Below are positions 1-12,000 of a stretch of 64,000 bases of DNA, one piece after another. Each line of letters begins with the position of its first letter. The stretch's first letter is position 1. The stretch covers positions 194,501 to 258,500 of the forward strand of contig OU015568.1 of the NCBI GenBank assembly GCA_907165135.1. Direction: 5' to 3'. Source of the DNA: Oikopleura dioica. Taxonomy: Eukaryota > Chordata > Appendicularia > Copelata > Oikopleuridae. The position numbers were made by a program, and so were the translations under genes. Under the pieces are notes generated by a model, which saw only the letters and a program-made list of their open reading frames with translations, did no database searches and was not told the DNA's origin.

Positions 1-254
1 GGTACCGTCAACAGTAGTTGGATTCCCTTGATAGAAGCCGAGTTTTCCTCCCCAATGACCGTAATTTGAAGAGAAAGTTTCCGTTGAAAATTTTCCATCA
101 AAATCTTCACATCTCTTGTAATCCTCCCAAGCAAAGCAAATTAATGCATTTTGTACATCATCGAGCGTAAGCGCCGCAGAGCCATACGAAAATCTATTGA
201 TCAATCGAGATGGCTCTTCTGTCCAAGTGCAGCCGACCAGTTTTCCGATCTTGA
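1..254 (-). CDS. Kelch-like protein, internal/3' exon (partial, off left edge)
   Basis: An open frame covers this stretch on the minus strand and runs off the window start; its 5' end follows an AG acceptor near 255-256. The peptide has the aromatic/glycine pattern of kelch-like propeller blades (FDGKFSTE, then GHWGGKLGFYQGNP), with Trp and Cys spaced as in secreted kelch-like families. It resembles in style the kelch gene at 59.5-60.8 kb and the remnant near 41 kb. Substrate or partner is unknown. The kelch assignment rests on motif shape only; the gene's start and end are outside the window or not identified. Confidence 0.45.
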
Positions 255-538
255 CTCAATTATTCTAAAAATTCTAAATTTTCTTACTTTTTGTCTATCC
301 AAAAACAATCCTCCAAAAATGTCATAGGTGATGACTCAGACCCTAAAAACTATACGGTATACGGTATATGATATATTATATCATATATATCAAAGCATCT
401 TTTCAGAAAGAGAGGAGAAAACTCTTCCTTTGCTCTGCTTAGCTTGCTGGATTTTGGAAAATCTAGCGAAACTCGCACGTGTATTAATAATTTTATTATA
501 ATAATTACTTCAAAATAATAGAAATTCACCACTTTTAG
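255..538. other. Intergenic stretch with AT-rich palindromes
   Basis: No convincing gene. At 345-395 there is a small AT-rich palindromic cluster (tatacggtatac, then atatgatatattatatcat). It separates the minus-strand kelch exon from the plus-strand ANKRD13-like gene and ends in a pyrimidine stretch plus AG that abuts the ATG at 539. Confidence 0.4.
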
Positions 539-2722
539 ATGTCCGAAGATGTCCTGTTATCCGACTCGGAGTCATTTCATTCGGGCTTGAGTGAAAAAGA
601 CTTAAAGGAAAATGACTATGACGACGAAGCAAAATACATTCGAGGCTCTTCTTTCGACATGTTCGAATTCGAAAGAGTGGATCAGCGAGGCCGCACGCCG
701 CTGCATATTGCTATCTCCCTAGGACATTTTGAAATTGTGAGATCATCGTGTGATTCTAGCTGACTCTATGGGAAATTAATAACTGATTTAGGTGTAAATC
801 CGAGTTCGAAAAATGCAGGAGGCTGGTCCGCCCTGCACGAAGCAACGTCAATCGGCGTTCCTGAGTTTGTTATTGAAATTCTTGATGTGAGTGACATGAT
901 GTCCTCAATCGGTCTCCCGTCGAGGTTAGATAGATAAGGCCGTTTCCGCCGAGAATCAACTGTTCTCACTTCCTATCAGCCGTTTTCCCTCGCCCTTTCT
1001 GTGCACGATCCGCAAGGATCACTCATTCATGCAATAGTTTCTTTACAAAACACACACTCAAGCAAAGCCCAGTGTTTTACCCACTGTGTAATAAATATGC
1101 TACAGTCACATAGAGTCCAGTACATTGAGCAAGGCAAAACTCATGTCATTCTCGTCAATCGCGCAAGTTTTCGAAAAATCAACGAGCTTCAGGGACGCAG
1201 CGCGTTTTTGAAGCGCTTCTTCAGCATACCCCGAGATGAAGTGGGAGATCACGAGCATGATCCCGCTCGTTGATCGTTTTTGTCCATCGGATACGATGAA
1301 AATTTGGAAAAAAAGGAGCAAACATTCGAGCCGACTTTCACCTTGTTGGAATGGAGAAAATGTCCTTCAAAAGAGGATTCAAGAGTATCCTTTTTAAACT
1401 GAACGAGAAGTCAAAAGTTCCAAGCGGAGACATTGTAGAAGTCGACCACGTTGAGAAAACAGCATCTTTCGAAAGCTGGTCCGCTGAGGAAGGATCAGTA
1501 AATACTGATAGGTTTCTAGATAAAATATTTCAAGGAAATACTCCTTTTTAGAGTTACTCCTATGAATCCACGATTCGTCAGTCTCACCACGGCCCAGCGA
1601 CTCCGCTTGGAATGAACAAGTCTCTGGATACGACTGCGATGTTTACAATATAAATGGAGTAGAACCTCTTCAGAGGACGAGGACAAAACACTGTGAAGTG
1701 AATCCAAAGACTGATGGAACAGCTTTAAAACGCTCCTCGAGTAGTAGCTCTGGGGTTGAAACCTTTGTACAAATCTTAGGCGTCGATAAGGGAACGAAAC
1801 TTACAGACACAACTACTAGTTCTTTCAAACAAGCGTACAATCCAGGAACAAATTGATAATTGAATACAAGACAGGCAAAACAGAATTCCAGACGCTTCAA
1901 CTCCAGAAAAATACTTTAACCCGGCTCCGGAAACTGAGAATAAAGATATCTGTCGTCCGAGAATTATGAAAGAAAAGCGTCAATCTTTCAAGGGCTCTGC
2001 CTGCATTACGGAAAATAGTCCGATCTCTCTGGTCGATGGGCTCATTCCAATATTAGGTAAGCGAGACTTTTTCTCCCACGGTCAAGTATAATTTTCCCTC
2101 GAGCACGTGTGATTCATCGTACAAGAAGCATTAAGATATTCTTTGATATTACAATGATATTCCTTGGTTTGAGTCGCTGCGAGAGATGCTCAAACTTATT
2201 CCGAAAGGCTTTCCCTGCAGGCTGGACGTTCCACTATTTGATGTTTTTACAGCGAGAGTGTCTTTCCAGAACACTCACGGAGAACAGGAATTTTGGCAAA
2301 AGGTAAAATGGCTCATCCTGTATCTGAGGAATAGAATATCCACATTAAAACTTCCCTGGACACCGATGGCAAGCTAAAAATCGATGACAAAGTGTTCCGC
2401 AATCCCGGCGAATACCAACAAGAGTATCGAAGTCTTCACAAAAGCTGAGCACAGGCGCAAGCGCCGACAAACTTACTTTGAGGATCCCGAGCTGAATGCT
2501 GCCAGCAAAGAAAGTCTCAAAGAGCTGGGCGTGGCGAATGATCCTGCGACGAGAAGACAGATTATGGAAAGTCAGCGGCAAGGTAAAAAATCGAAACAAG
2601 AAAGTTGAACATGATCGTGTCTTAATCTCATACTTTCTGATTCAGCTCAACATGATCTTAACATGCGAATGAACAAGGACGAGGCACTGCAAGAAGCGAT
2701 CAAGCGGTCGCTAAATTGCTGA
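539..2722 (+). CDS. ANKRD13-like ankyrin/UIM endocytic adaptor (frame interrupted)
   Basis: ANKRD13 proteins bind ubiquitinated membrane receptors through C-terminal ubiquitin-interacting motifs. Here the parts appear in family order: ankyrin repeats (RGRTPLHIAISLGHFEIV near 690-736, GWSALHEATSIGVPEFV near 822-870), the conserved block EMKWEITSMIPLVDRFCPSD at about 1233-1290, then GMEKMSFKRGFKSILFK from 1348, KYFNPAPETENKDICRPR near 1910-1965, PISLVDGLIPILG before a gtaag donor near 2057, KGFPCRLDVPLFDVFTARV near 2196-2250, and a final UIM-like DEALQEAIKRSLNC ending at TGA 2722. The ATG directly follows a pyrimidine-AG. The frame changes between MKIWKK and GANIR at a run of seven A (about 1300); six A would keep it. 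Other joins (740-790, 1550-1620) are unclear. Either base errors or pseudogene decay. Confidence 0.8.
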
Positions 2723-3017
2723 CGAATCAACTGTGTCATACGTTCCAAATTCCTTCTTCTTTTTCTTTCTCCTTTTATTCACGATTCAGTATACTGCGTT
2801 TTCTATGCTTTTATTTAAAATGTCGGGTTACTTCAAAACAAGCACATTCTTTCTGAAGAAAAAGTTTACTCTTTCGAGGCGCAATTCTATTCCCATTAAT
2901 CAAGTTGGAGCCGTTTAGCCGTGTTCTTTCTATCGTAATCGAGGCATCTTATCTGTGCAAACAAAATAATTTAAAGCCTTTCAATAAAACTGATTATTAA
3001 ACTTTCTTTCAGTCAGA

Positions 3018-3873
3018 ATGGGTCAGGTGTACACGCAAATGCGCGGGGACAATCTCGGTTTCCCGGGACTACCTTCATCGACTACTTTCCGCTCCCATGG
3101 CGACCAGAAGATTGAAAAAAATTATTTCCCCCGCTCTTATGTAACAAAAACATTCAGGGTATTTGGGAGGCTGACCAAGCTGACAAGAATATGTTCGGCC
3201 GAACGAACAACATCCTCGCCGGATACTCGAACAAGGCAGTTCTCGCCCTCCCAGACATTCCAATGCTCGAAGGCTGCCGTAAAGCAGCAGTGGACCGTCA
3301 AGTCGCTGTTAGTATTCTTTTTAGATTCGTCGCACTTTTTCCATAAACTAGAGGATTGTCTCAGTGCCGTTAATCCTATCCGTTAGGTCTAGGAATGCGT
3401 GACACCGTCTATTTTCCCGACAAATGCAAATACTTTGGTGGCCTCTTTAAATAAAAAATATCATGCACACTGTAGCCCGTAGAAAGATTCTCTTGTTTCT
3501 AACTGAGCTCAATGGCCCGAGCTCAATACAAAACTTCCCCGACATTTGGCCACGAGCCTTTCGATGCTCACCACCATGTGAACTACACTGCTCGACGTCC
3601 AAATATTTTCCGTCACGAATCGTCCATCTGGGCGATGGAGCACTTTGGCATGGATCGCATCCGATTCTCCCAGGTGGGTTAAACACATCATCACATCGTC
3701 AGAAAGCAGTTAGATTTTGACGTCTTCCACTGCCCAACTTCATTCGATCTTATCATCATGATATTATTTAGCCGGCAGAAACTGGGGCAAGTCTGGCATC
3801 CGAGTTCAAAAGTGAAATCAAACATAGATTTAAATTTCTGTTCATCTTTTTTATTCGACTTTACAATAAATAA
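3018..3873 (+). CDS. Unrecognised multi-exon protein
   Basis: A pyrimidine-AG (3011-3012) lies 5 bases before ATG 3018. Exon pieces: 3018 to about 3116 (MGQVYTQMRGDNLGFPGLP), a segment from about 3160 reading GIWEADQADKNMFGRTNN and ending near 3308 before gttag, a segment 3512-3673 (MARAQYKTSPTFGHEPFD, His-rich middle) with a GT donor, and a last exon 3772-3873 in phase ending in TAA beside an AATAAA. The first join has no GT donor, so it is either another non-canonical intron or a frame error. The Arg/Tyr/Phe-rich, Gly-poor composition suggests a structural or ciliary protein, but I recognise no domain. The 3512 segment could be a separate gene. Confidence 0.45.
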
Positions 3874-4229
3874 AAAAGTCCCGAGAAAATTTGACTTCCT
3901 GCTTAGATTGACCTATTTGTGCAGATATCGTTTTACACAGTCTGTAAAGCACCATCGACGATGGTGCTTCATGAATCATGATTCATCAATTATCGAAAAA
4001 CCTTCATCAAATCAGCGATCGAGGAATTCTCTAGATCTCAACGAAGCCGTTTCGCGCGGAAAAGGAAATCATTCCACGCAAAAGATTAGAGGAAAAATTC
4101 GCAGTCGGTTTTTGATAAGTGCAGGAAAAAGAGTTTGAGAAATCTAAAAAATAGAAGCATATAAATATGAAAAGTATTTGATTCTAATTTATTTATCTCG
4201 AAAGAACTTTCATAAAGTTATTCCTGGAA

Positions 4230-5725
4230 ATGACTTCAACTCCGGAAATGGACGAGTTACAGAAGCTTGCTGAGAAACAGAAGATCAAAATAAATAACCA
4301 GAGAATGCATATTAATTCCTTGCAAAAAAAGCTGAAGAAAATAGAGGAAAAGGATAGAGCTGATAAAGAAGGGGCGGACCAGTCAAAAGCGAAAATTGAA
4401 GAGCTTACGAAAATGTTGGAGAGCCGGATGACAAGAATAAGGTATCAAAGCAAGATGTATATTGAGCTCGAGAAGAAACAAAGGGAGACGATTGATGAAT
4501 TAAAGGAAAAGAATTCCGAAGTTTTGGATTTGAAAGAGAAACTCAAATCTTCCGAAGAGAACTCGAAAATGAAGACTCAAATGATCGACTCTTTGAACGA
4601 AAAAATGAAGGTTCAGCAAGATTCTGTCGAAAAACTTCAAAAGCAGAAAGAAGAAGAAGCCTCCAGAGATCAACATTCGATCAAAAACAAGAATTCAATC
4701 ATCTCAGGTCTCCGAAGGGCTCTCAAAGATGAAAAGGAATCGAAAAAAGTCCTCAAAGAACACCTGGCCCACGTAAAGTCGCTCCTAAGTGAATCAAATA
4801 AATGCAAGGTGGAATCAGAAAAAAAGATCGAAAATTTACAGAATCAGCTGGAGGAGAATTCAAGAGCTGCAAAGTACAAAGAAACGATTATTGAAGCGGA
4901 ACATGCGAGCCTGAAGGAAGAGATGCAGGATAGGCACAACTCTTTCTTCAAATTTCTAAGCCATGATTTATGTTTTAAACATTCCCAACGAATGTCCGTC
5001 CATGAAGTTGAGTTGAAAAAAAGCTTTTGAAACGTCAAAATGAGGAGAAATTTTTGGAGATTAATAAAACTAATCAAAGATTACATAAGAAATTTGATAA
5101 TGCCAGAGCGAAGCTGCAGAAAATGGAGGAAGCGGAGAGAGCAACTGCTCACTTGAAGTACAAGAGAAAAGAGACGGAGATTGAAGCGGAAAATGCAATC
5201 TTGAAAAAAGGAGTTCAGGATAGGCTCAATTTTTTCTTAAGAAATATTAGAAAAAGGAAGATTCCGAATAACATATGATATATGTAACATATCTTTAACG
5301 TAAAATATGTTGAGCAAAGATCAAAGATACTGAAAGAGAAGCAACACGAACAGACTGCCATTGAAGAAAATTTGAAAAGGCAACTTTCGGAAAGTCAAAA
5401 TGAGAAAAAAACTTTGAAGGCCAAGCTAGCAGATCAGGAAAAGAAAGAAACTCTGAAGAAGGCCGAGTCGAAAGCGCGAAGAGTTCTCTCCTTCCAAAAG
5501 CAAGAGCTCGTCGAACTGAAAAGTCAAGTAGAACATCAAACTACGGAAATCGATGAGCTGAAATCAAAGGTTCAAGAACTGAAGATGGAGAATGAAAAAT
5601 TGACTGGCCTCGCTGGAAAAAGCGAAAGAAAGGTATTCTCTATCGAAATATTTCATTTTGAAATCGTATTGCTATTTTAGTTGCGCATGAAGATTATGAA
5701 GATTGCAGAGATCTGTGAAGAGTAA
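4230..5725 (+). CDS. Long coiled-coil protein, tandem copy A
   Basis: Four exons give about 411 residues: 4230-4928, 5045-5218, 5315-5632 and 5681-5725. Nearly all of it is Lys/Glu-rich heptad sequence (start MTSTPEMDELQKLAEKQK; end LRMKIMKIAEICEE), so it should form an extended coiled coil; no membrane segment, enzyme or DNA-binding motif is visible. Only the last intron is GT-AG. The first two keep the frame only if they start GA and end AG, and copy B (9516-10979) has the same two positions and the same GA starts. Lines of descent are clear: the last 106-codon exon and the 14-residue tail align with copy B throughout. Function unknown; a cytoskeletal or centrosomal scaffold is only a guess. 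Confidence 0.7.
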
Positions 5726-7385
5726 TGTTGAAGAATGCTGCTTTTATGAACGCTGAAAAAAAAGAAAATGGAGTAAACTCAGTTGAAATTTTTATTTTTG
5801 TTTGAAATTTAAAAGGAATCTGCTCTAAGATTTTTTTCCGGCTCATTTTGCCTTTGATTGTTCATGTTGGGAAGAATTCGATAAATCGTAAGATAGTAAA
5901 TAAGTTTAATAAGATAAGGTTAATTAGATAATAAATAAGTTTGGTTGCTAAAACATTTATATCAACAAACGCCCAGAAATACAGTCGTTTGATTCTGAGA
6001 ATAATTTTTTGCCATTGATGCATAATTTCTGCTCACGACTCTTGGAGTTCTGTCGTTCCTTGATTTCCATTTTGTTCTCCGGCTCCTCTTCGAGGGTTTC
6101 TCGAAACATAAGTTTTTCCATTTTTCTAGGTCGATTTCACTTTTACGAATTTTCTATGAATCGGCCCAGTAACTGGGCCCAAGTTCCTCCGTCGGTCACC
6201 ATGAACAAAAATCTTTTTTTTTTTTTTTATTTCGCTTAACAAAATCCCTCACCTTTTCAAATTTGTCCTCGACATTTTTTGGACTTGAATGATGATTGAG
6301 GTTGTCGCCTTTTGGAAACATGTGATAATCGAAAAAAAACAGCATCAATTTAATTTTGACAGTCTTGTCATTCAAGTGGCGAAATCAGTCTTACGACTCA
6401 TGAGAGCTACCGCACAGCCAAATCTCAGATTTGAAATCTGATGTCTTCGTCGATCCTTGGAATTCTAGCATAGTTGTTCAGCATTTTCTACTCTTCGTCT
6501 CCACGCTATGGGAAAGTGTTTATTTCAACTTCATCGCGATCCGTTAATCTTTCGTTCGTAAACTCTCTCTTTTTGTATTTCTGCTACAAAGAAGTCAAAC
6601 CTAAGCAGCTCGTCAAGAAAAATAATGTCAAGTTTTTCATGAGAATGGGAAATTGAAAAAATCATGTTGAAAATTCTTGTTGCATTTTTATTTTTGAAAT
6701 AACCAGAGCAGCAAAAATTCAAAAGAAGAAGACCTTTTTAAACGAACTTTAAAAGAAGCCATTTTTTAAGGAAGAAACCTTTGAAATCAACGAGGAGTCG
6801 AAATCAAGAGACAGATCTCTCTCTTATGGAGTCGGAACGCGTTTGTTATTGAGATAGCGATGCAATCCTTCTTTTTGCTTGGTTTTACCACGGATTCAAA
6901 GGGAACAATTTCCCTTCTCCGACAATTTAACTCAATTCACAGTCTGTGATTTGAATGCAGTCCACTTTCAAATTATTGCTAAATCGCTAACTGCTAGATT
7001 ACTGCTAAAAAATCATGGATAGAATTAGCTGCCTCGATCGCGAATTGAAAACAATTTCATGGAGCGACTTGAACAGACGCACTTTAAATCACTGTAAATA
7101 GAAATAAAACTTTGAAATTCGAAATTTCACCAAACCGCCCCACACCTCTTTGGAAAAAATTGGAGAAGAATAAAGAGTGTTTTTCAGTCATTCGATGGTC
7201 TTCAATGTGAAGGAACTTTTCGCAAAATCTTTCTTGAAAGCATCGGCTTCGAAATGAAGTAAAATTCGTTCTTCATCCCATTGTCGCTGCGAATAAAAAA
7301 TGCGCTCTCGCAGTACTAGTTCTCGCAAAAATCCAAGAAAGTTCCGGCGATATTTTGACGGCAACGATGTTTTATAGCTTTGCAG
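5726..7385. other. Non-coding spacer downstream of coiled-coil copy A
   Basis: No convincing gene. The stretch is part of the tandem duplication: blocks such as gtcgtttgattctgagaata near 5983 recur near 11170, and aagtcaaacctaagcagctc near 6591 recurs near 11564. A T-run of 13 lies near 6215-6228. Short ORFs here are not conserved between the two units. Confidence 0.4.
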
Positions 7386-7791
7386 GGAAAGACCTTAACT
7401 CGGCAAACTCAGCAGACTCGGCAGAAAATTTTTTCATCAAATTCTGTCCTTCTGCCTGTATTTTTTGAAGAGATACCATTTAATTGATAGAAACATTCTT
7501 TCCAAAGTCGTAGACAACAGTATGTTGCAATTTTAGATCAAAATTTTCAGATGTTTTAGCGAATATGGGGTTTTCTACCATCTCACTCGCGAAGCGGACT
7601 TCACGCTGGATTTTTCACTGAGAAACGAGTGTAATGAATTTTTTTTTGCCAGATAACTATCGAAACACATATTTTGTGCGTTTTATATTTGATTGAATAC
7701 GAACTGTTGGAAAAATGGACCATTTTCGAGCTTTTTGTATTGACCGCCTTGTCTGCCGAGTCTGCCGAGTCTGCTGAGTTATGGTCCAGCC
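7386..7791. mobile_element. hAT-like MITE in tandem unit A
   Basis: The 406-bp element is flanked by identical 8-bp target duplications CTTTGCAG (7378-7385 and 7792-7799). Its ends are inverted repeats of the form GGnnnGACCnTAACTC followed by GCAGACTCGGCAG-type repeats on both sides. The matching position in tandem unit B (CTATGCAG, 11793-11800) is an empty site, so the insertion happened after the duplication. An 8-bp duplication suits the hAT superfamily; no transposase is present. Confidence 0.8.
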
Positions 7792-7799
7792 CTTTGCAG

Positions 7800-7960
7800 C
7801 CCAGAAAGCTTCGACGATAGACGAGTAAACAATGAAAACGCGCTGGATCTTTTCGAAAACGAGTCCAGCGGCGTCTACAACTGGTTGTTGGATCAAGCGA
7901 CAAAAGGCGTCCAGAGCGCAGAATCATCTGGCAAGCGCGGTCTACGAAATAGCATCTGAT
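7800..7960 (+). pseudogene. Remnant of the acidic-protein ORF, unit A
   Basis: This aligns with the plus-strand ORF at 11782-12000 of unit B: both carry NENALDLFENESSGVYNWL or its near match and a tail with SAESSGKRGLR. In unit A the region between the CCCAGAAAGC block and the conserved part has lost bases and contains in-frame stops, and the MITE sits just upstream. It therefore looks inactive here. Confidence 0.5.
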
Positions 7961-8568
7961 TCGAGAACGAAGAATTCCCGGCAAGAATCGTTAACGCATG
8001 AACGCACGAAATATTTTTCCTGCTGAACGCATATTGCGCAGATTTCTGCGCAGCACCTTTGGAGCGCTCTAGCGACGATTGTGGTCGAGATTTGAAAGAA
8101 CCGAATCTACCAAAATGAAGCCCAGACGCTTGCAAACAAGTGATTTCAACTATTACCTAAAAAATGCCATTTTCTCAAGTTTTATCGATTGTTATACAAA
8201 AGAAGGTATTATTCTAACTATAAATCGTCATTTTGATTCCTCTAAGAGATTTTTTATACTAAAATATAATTTAACCATAAAAAATTAGCAAATTTCGTCA
8301 AAGAAGAATCAGTTTATAAAGAAAATTTCGAGAATTTGAAAGGGACGGAAATTTTCGCTCTGAAGCCAAATTTTTAACCTGAGGCCAAAAAAGTTTTCTG
8401 ATGACAGATTCAGATTCATCATCGAAAAAGAGTCCCAAAAGTGGGGGTCCATTTTAAATTTTGATGAAGTAAAGTTTGAGTTATCGAGCTTCGAAGGTGC
8501 TCTGCGCAGAAATATGCGCAATATGCGTTCAAGCGTTAATTGCAATTTCTTCAAAAACTACAAGTCAA

Positions 8569-8960
8569 TCATTTTCTAAGAAATTCAACGATCTCGACTT
8601 TTTTCGCTTTGCGAAATTGGACCTCTTGAACATCATCGCAGTCAATGTCCTGATAGCACTCACAGCAATGCTTGCAGCAAATTTTAGCAACTGTTTTCTC
8701 CCCGAATAAATCAAGATTCGATCTTAAGCCATTTTGCTCTCCTAAAATTTGCACGATTTACGAAAATGCAGATTTCTTTTTCGCCAATTGAAAATTTCGT
8801 CCCCGCAAAAACTTGGTAAATACCAAAATTAAACTGGAACATTAACTTGACACTAGAGGAAAGAGAAGCGCGGCGAATTTTTGCGACGCTAAAGCCGAAG
8901 AGACAAAAAGCGCCTTTCTAATTGCGAATAGCTCCTGGGTTTGTCAGAATCTCGGTCTTC
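8569..8960 (-). pseudogene. Remnant of Cys-rich single-pass protein, unit A
   Basis: The minus strand keeps the cysteine motif ICCKHCCECYQDIDCD and the following VQEVQF...EFLR segment seen in unit B (11934-12455). The upstream part (SLIFEDRDS, LERR) is recognisable up to about 8960 but carries stop codons where unit B encodes its hydrophobic segment. The Cys motif itself is conserved between units, which hints that it was coding before decay. Confidence 0.45.
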
Positions 8961-9515
8961 AAAGATCAAAGATCCGATGCCAGCGAACATGTGATGCATT
9001 AAGCAAAGTAACCTTAAGTTTCACATTTTGTCCGAAGGCACTAGCATTTCGCTCTTGACGCAGTCCCCAACATCAGCAGCTTTGGCAGTCAAATTTTCAT
9101 CTTCGTTGACGTTTAAAACCGAATCAAGGGTGACCTATCGCGCCTGATCGCCAACGAATATATTGAAAATCGTCGGTTCAGTTGTCGTTCAAGCTCTATC
9201 TGCAGTAAAAGCCAGCTGCTCGCATTTTCCTGGCAAAAGTGACGACATCTTGGGAGTTTCGAGTCTTCGAACCCTGATTTAATGAATCATGAATTATCGA
9301 AAAACATTCCTCAAATCAGCGATCGAGGAATTCTCTAGATCTCAACGAAGCCGCTTCGCGCGGAAAAGGAAATCATTTCACGCAAAAGATTAGAGGAAAA
9401 ATTCGCAGTCGGTTTTTTTTTGAAGGAAAAAGAGTTCGGAAGTTTATTTTTTTTAGTATTATTTATTTTGAATGTTTTATTTTCATGAAAGAACTTTTAT
9501 AAAGACCTTCCTTAA
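8761..9515. other. Junction region of the tandem duplication
   Basis: No other gene recognised. From about 9275 the sequence repeats the block upstream of copy A (cgatcgaggaattctctaga at about 4017 and 9320; cgcgcggaaaaggaaatcat at both), so the left border of unit B lies close to 9270. This block may carry the promoter of the coiled-coil genes; I see no clear core element. Confidence 0.5.
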
Positions 9516-10979
9516 ATGAGCTCAGCTCCGAAAATGGACGAGTTGCAGAAGCTTGCAGAGAAACAGAAGACTAAAATCAATAATCAGAGAATGCAGCTTG
9601 ATTCCTTGCAGAAGAAGTATGAAGAGGCACTAGACGAACTGACGGAAATCGAGGAAAAGGAGAGAGCTAAGAAAAAAGAGGCCAAAAAGGACCCGTCAAA
9701 GGCGAAAATCGAGGAACTTACGAAAATTCTGGAGATGAAGAAGGCAAGAATTAAGAATCAGAGCAAAAGTAATGTTGCGCTCGAGAAGAAACATAAGCAG
9801 ACGACGAATGAATTAAAGAAGAAGAATTCCGAAGTTTTGAATCTGAACGAGAAACTGAAATCTTCCGAAGAGAACTTGAAAATCAAGAATGAAATGATCG
9901 TCTTTTTGAAGGAAAAAACGAAGATTCAGCAAGAGTCAATCGAAAGTCTTCAAAAGCAGAGAGAAGAAGAAGCCTCCAGAGATCAACATTCGATCGAAAA
10001 CAAGAATTCAATCATCCAAGGTCTCCGAAAGGCTCTCAAAGATGAAAAAGAGTCGAAAAAAGCCCACAAAGACCATCTAGTCCACCTGATTATTGAAGCG
10101 GAAAATGCAAGCCTGAAAGAAGAGATTCAGGATAGGCTCAACTTTTTTTTAATATAATATTCTTAGCAACAGAACTTTCTCCAAGCTCACGAATGACAGT
10201 TTATTTCGAGTGAATGTTCTTGTGCAAAAAGCAAAGAAATTAAAAAAGTCCTTAAAAAAAAGAAAGTCCGTCCAGGAAGTTGAGTCAAAAAACAGAAAGT
10301 CAAAAGTCAATCTGAAAAAAGAATTTCGAAGATGAATAAAACTAATCAAAGATTACAGAAGAAATTTGATGATGCGAGAGCGAAGCTGCAGAAAATGGAG
10401 GAAGCTGAGAGACGAGTGAAGTACAAGAGAAAAGAGACTGAGGTTGAAGCGGAAAATGCAATCTTGAAAAAAGGAGTTCAGGAAAGGCTCATCTTTTTCT
10501 TAAGAACTATAAGCAAGGAAATTCATAAACTTTATGACTTCTGACTTTACGGCGAAAAATATGCTGAGCAAAGATCAAAGATACTGAAAGAGAAGCAACA
10601 CGAACAAACCGTCCTTGAAGAAGATTTGAAAAAGCAACTTCTGGAAAGTCAAAATGATAAAGAAACTCTGAAGGCAAAGCTTGGAGAAAAGGAAAAGCAA
10701 GAAAGTCAAAAGAAAGCCGAGTCAAAAGCGCGAAGAATTCTGTCCTTCAATAAACAAGAACTGGGCGAACTAAGAAGTCAAGTTGAAGATCAAACTGCTG
10801 AAATCGATGAGCTGAAATCAAAGGTCCAAGAACTGAAGATTGAGAATGAGAAACTGACTGGCCTTGCTGGAAAAAGCGAAAGAAAGGTATTTTCCATCGA
10901 AATATTTCATACAGAAATCAAATTGTTATTTTAGTTGCGCATGAAGATTATGAAGATTGCGAAGATTTGTGAAGAATGA
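9516..10979 (+). CDS. Long coiled-coil protein, tandem copy B
   Basis: Exons 9516-10130, 10332-10481, 10569-10886 and 10935-10979 give about 375 residues of nearly continuous coiled coil, starting MSSAPKMDELQKLAEKQK and ending with the same Cys-Glu-Glu tail as copy A. Introns 10131-10331 and 10482-10568 begin GA and end AG and preserve frame exactly; 10887-10934 is GT-AG. Copy B lacks a block of about 28 codons present in the first exon of copy A (around LLSESNKCKVESEKKIENLQ). The upstream block shared with copy A suggests shared regulation. Function unknown. Confidence 0.7.
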
Positions 10980-11781
10980 ATTTGAAAAATGCTGCTTTTA
11001 TGAACGCTGAAAAAATACATGATAATACGCTGAAAATATAGAAAATGGGATAAAAACTGAGTTGAAATTTGGATTTTGGTTCTCTTTAAATCGTAAAATA
11101 AATAATTTATTTGTATTATACATTAGTTTGGCTGCTAAGACCTTAACATCTAAAAATGCCGAGAAATACAGTCGTTTGATTCTGAGAATTATTTTTTGCC
11201 TTTGATGTAATTTCTGCTCATGACTCTTGGAGTTCTGTCGTTCCTTGATTTCGATTTTGTTCTCCAGCTCCTTTATTCTACAACTCTCGTCTATGATTTC
11301 GTGAGAACTTACGATGCAGGACGTTCGAATTCTTCGACGGTTTCGAGAAACATGTGTTTTTCCCTTTTCTCCATCGATTTCACATTTACGAATTTTTCAT
11401 GAAAAAATTTTTTGGAAAAAATCCTTTTGGAAATATGTGATAATCGCATCAAAGCAATAGAAAAAAATAGCATCTATTTAATATTGGAAGCCTTGTCTTT
11501 GAAGTGGCGAAATCTCATCGCTATCCGTAGGTAAACTCTCTCTTTTTGTAATTCGGCCACAAAGAAGTCAAACCTAAGCAGCTCGTCGAAATATATTGCT
11601 GAAAATTCTTGTTGCACTTTTATTATTGAAAGATTCAGAGCAGCGAAAATGCAAAAACATTCCAAGAAGAAGCCTTTGAAATAAACGAGGAGTCAAAATC
11701 AACAGTCAGATCTCTCTCTTATTGAATGATTCAATTTGAATCGGAACGCGTTTGTAATTTCATGAAGCGACTTGGAGTTGG
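10980..11781. other. Spacer downstream of coiled-coil copy B
   Basis: No gene recognised. Sequence aligns piecewise with 5726-7380 of unit A but is shorter, so unit A has gained or unit B has lost sequence here in addition to the MITE. Confidence 0.4.
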
Positions 11782-12000
11782 ATGTATTACAGCTATGCAG
11801 CCCAGAAAGCTTTTGAAAGAAGACGAGGCCATCCCGAGCAAATAATCTTCGTTGAAGATATACCAGTAAACGACGAAAACGCGCTGGATCTTTTCGAAAA
11901 CGAGTCCAGCGGCGTCTACAACTGGTTGTTGGATCAAGCGACAAAAGGCGTCCAGAGCGCAGAATCATCTGGCAAGCGCGGTCTTCGAAAAAGTACCTGA
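11782..12000 (+). CDS. Small acidic/basic protein ORF (72 aa or C-terminal exon)
   Basis: The ORF starts MYYSYAAQKAFERRRGHPEQ and ends SSGKRGLRKST, with an acidic middle (NENALDLFENESSGVYNWL). Composition is that of a folded protein rather than a shadow frame, and the same reading frame is partly conserved in unit A. It overlaps the 3' end of the minus-strand ORF that stops at 11934, so the two would be convergent and overlapping if both are real. No domain recognised; it may be the last exon of a longer gene. Confidence 0.4.
   Translation: MYYSYAAQKAFERRRGHPEQIIFVEDIPVNDENALDLFENESSGVYNWLLDQATKGVQSAESSGKRGLRKST

Noticed and set aside
5027..5044. Homopolymer frameshift in coiled-coil copy A (seven A near 5018)
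   Set aside because: A GA-AG intron at 4929-5044 removes the region and keeps frame, and copy B supports it, so no base error is needed.
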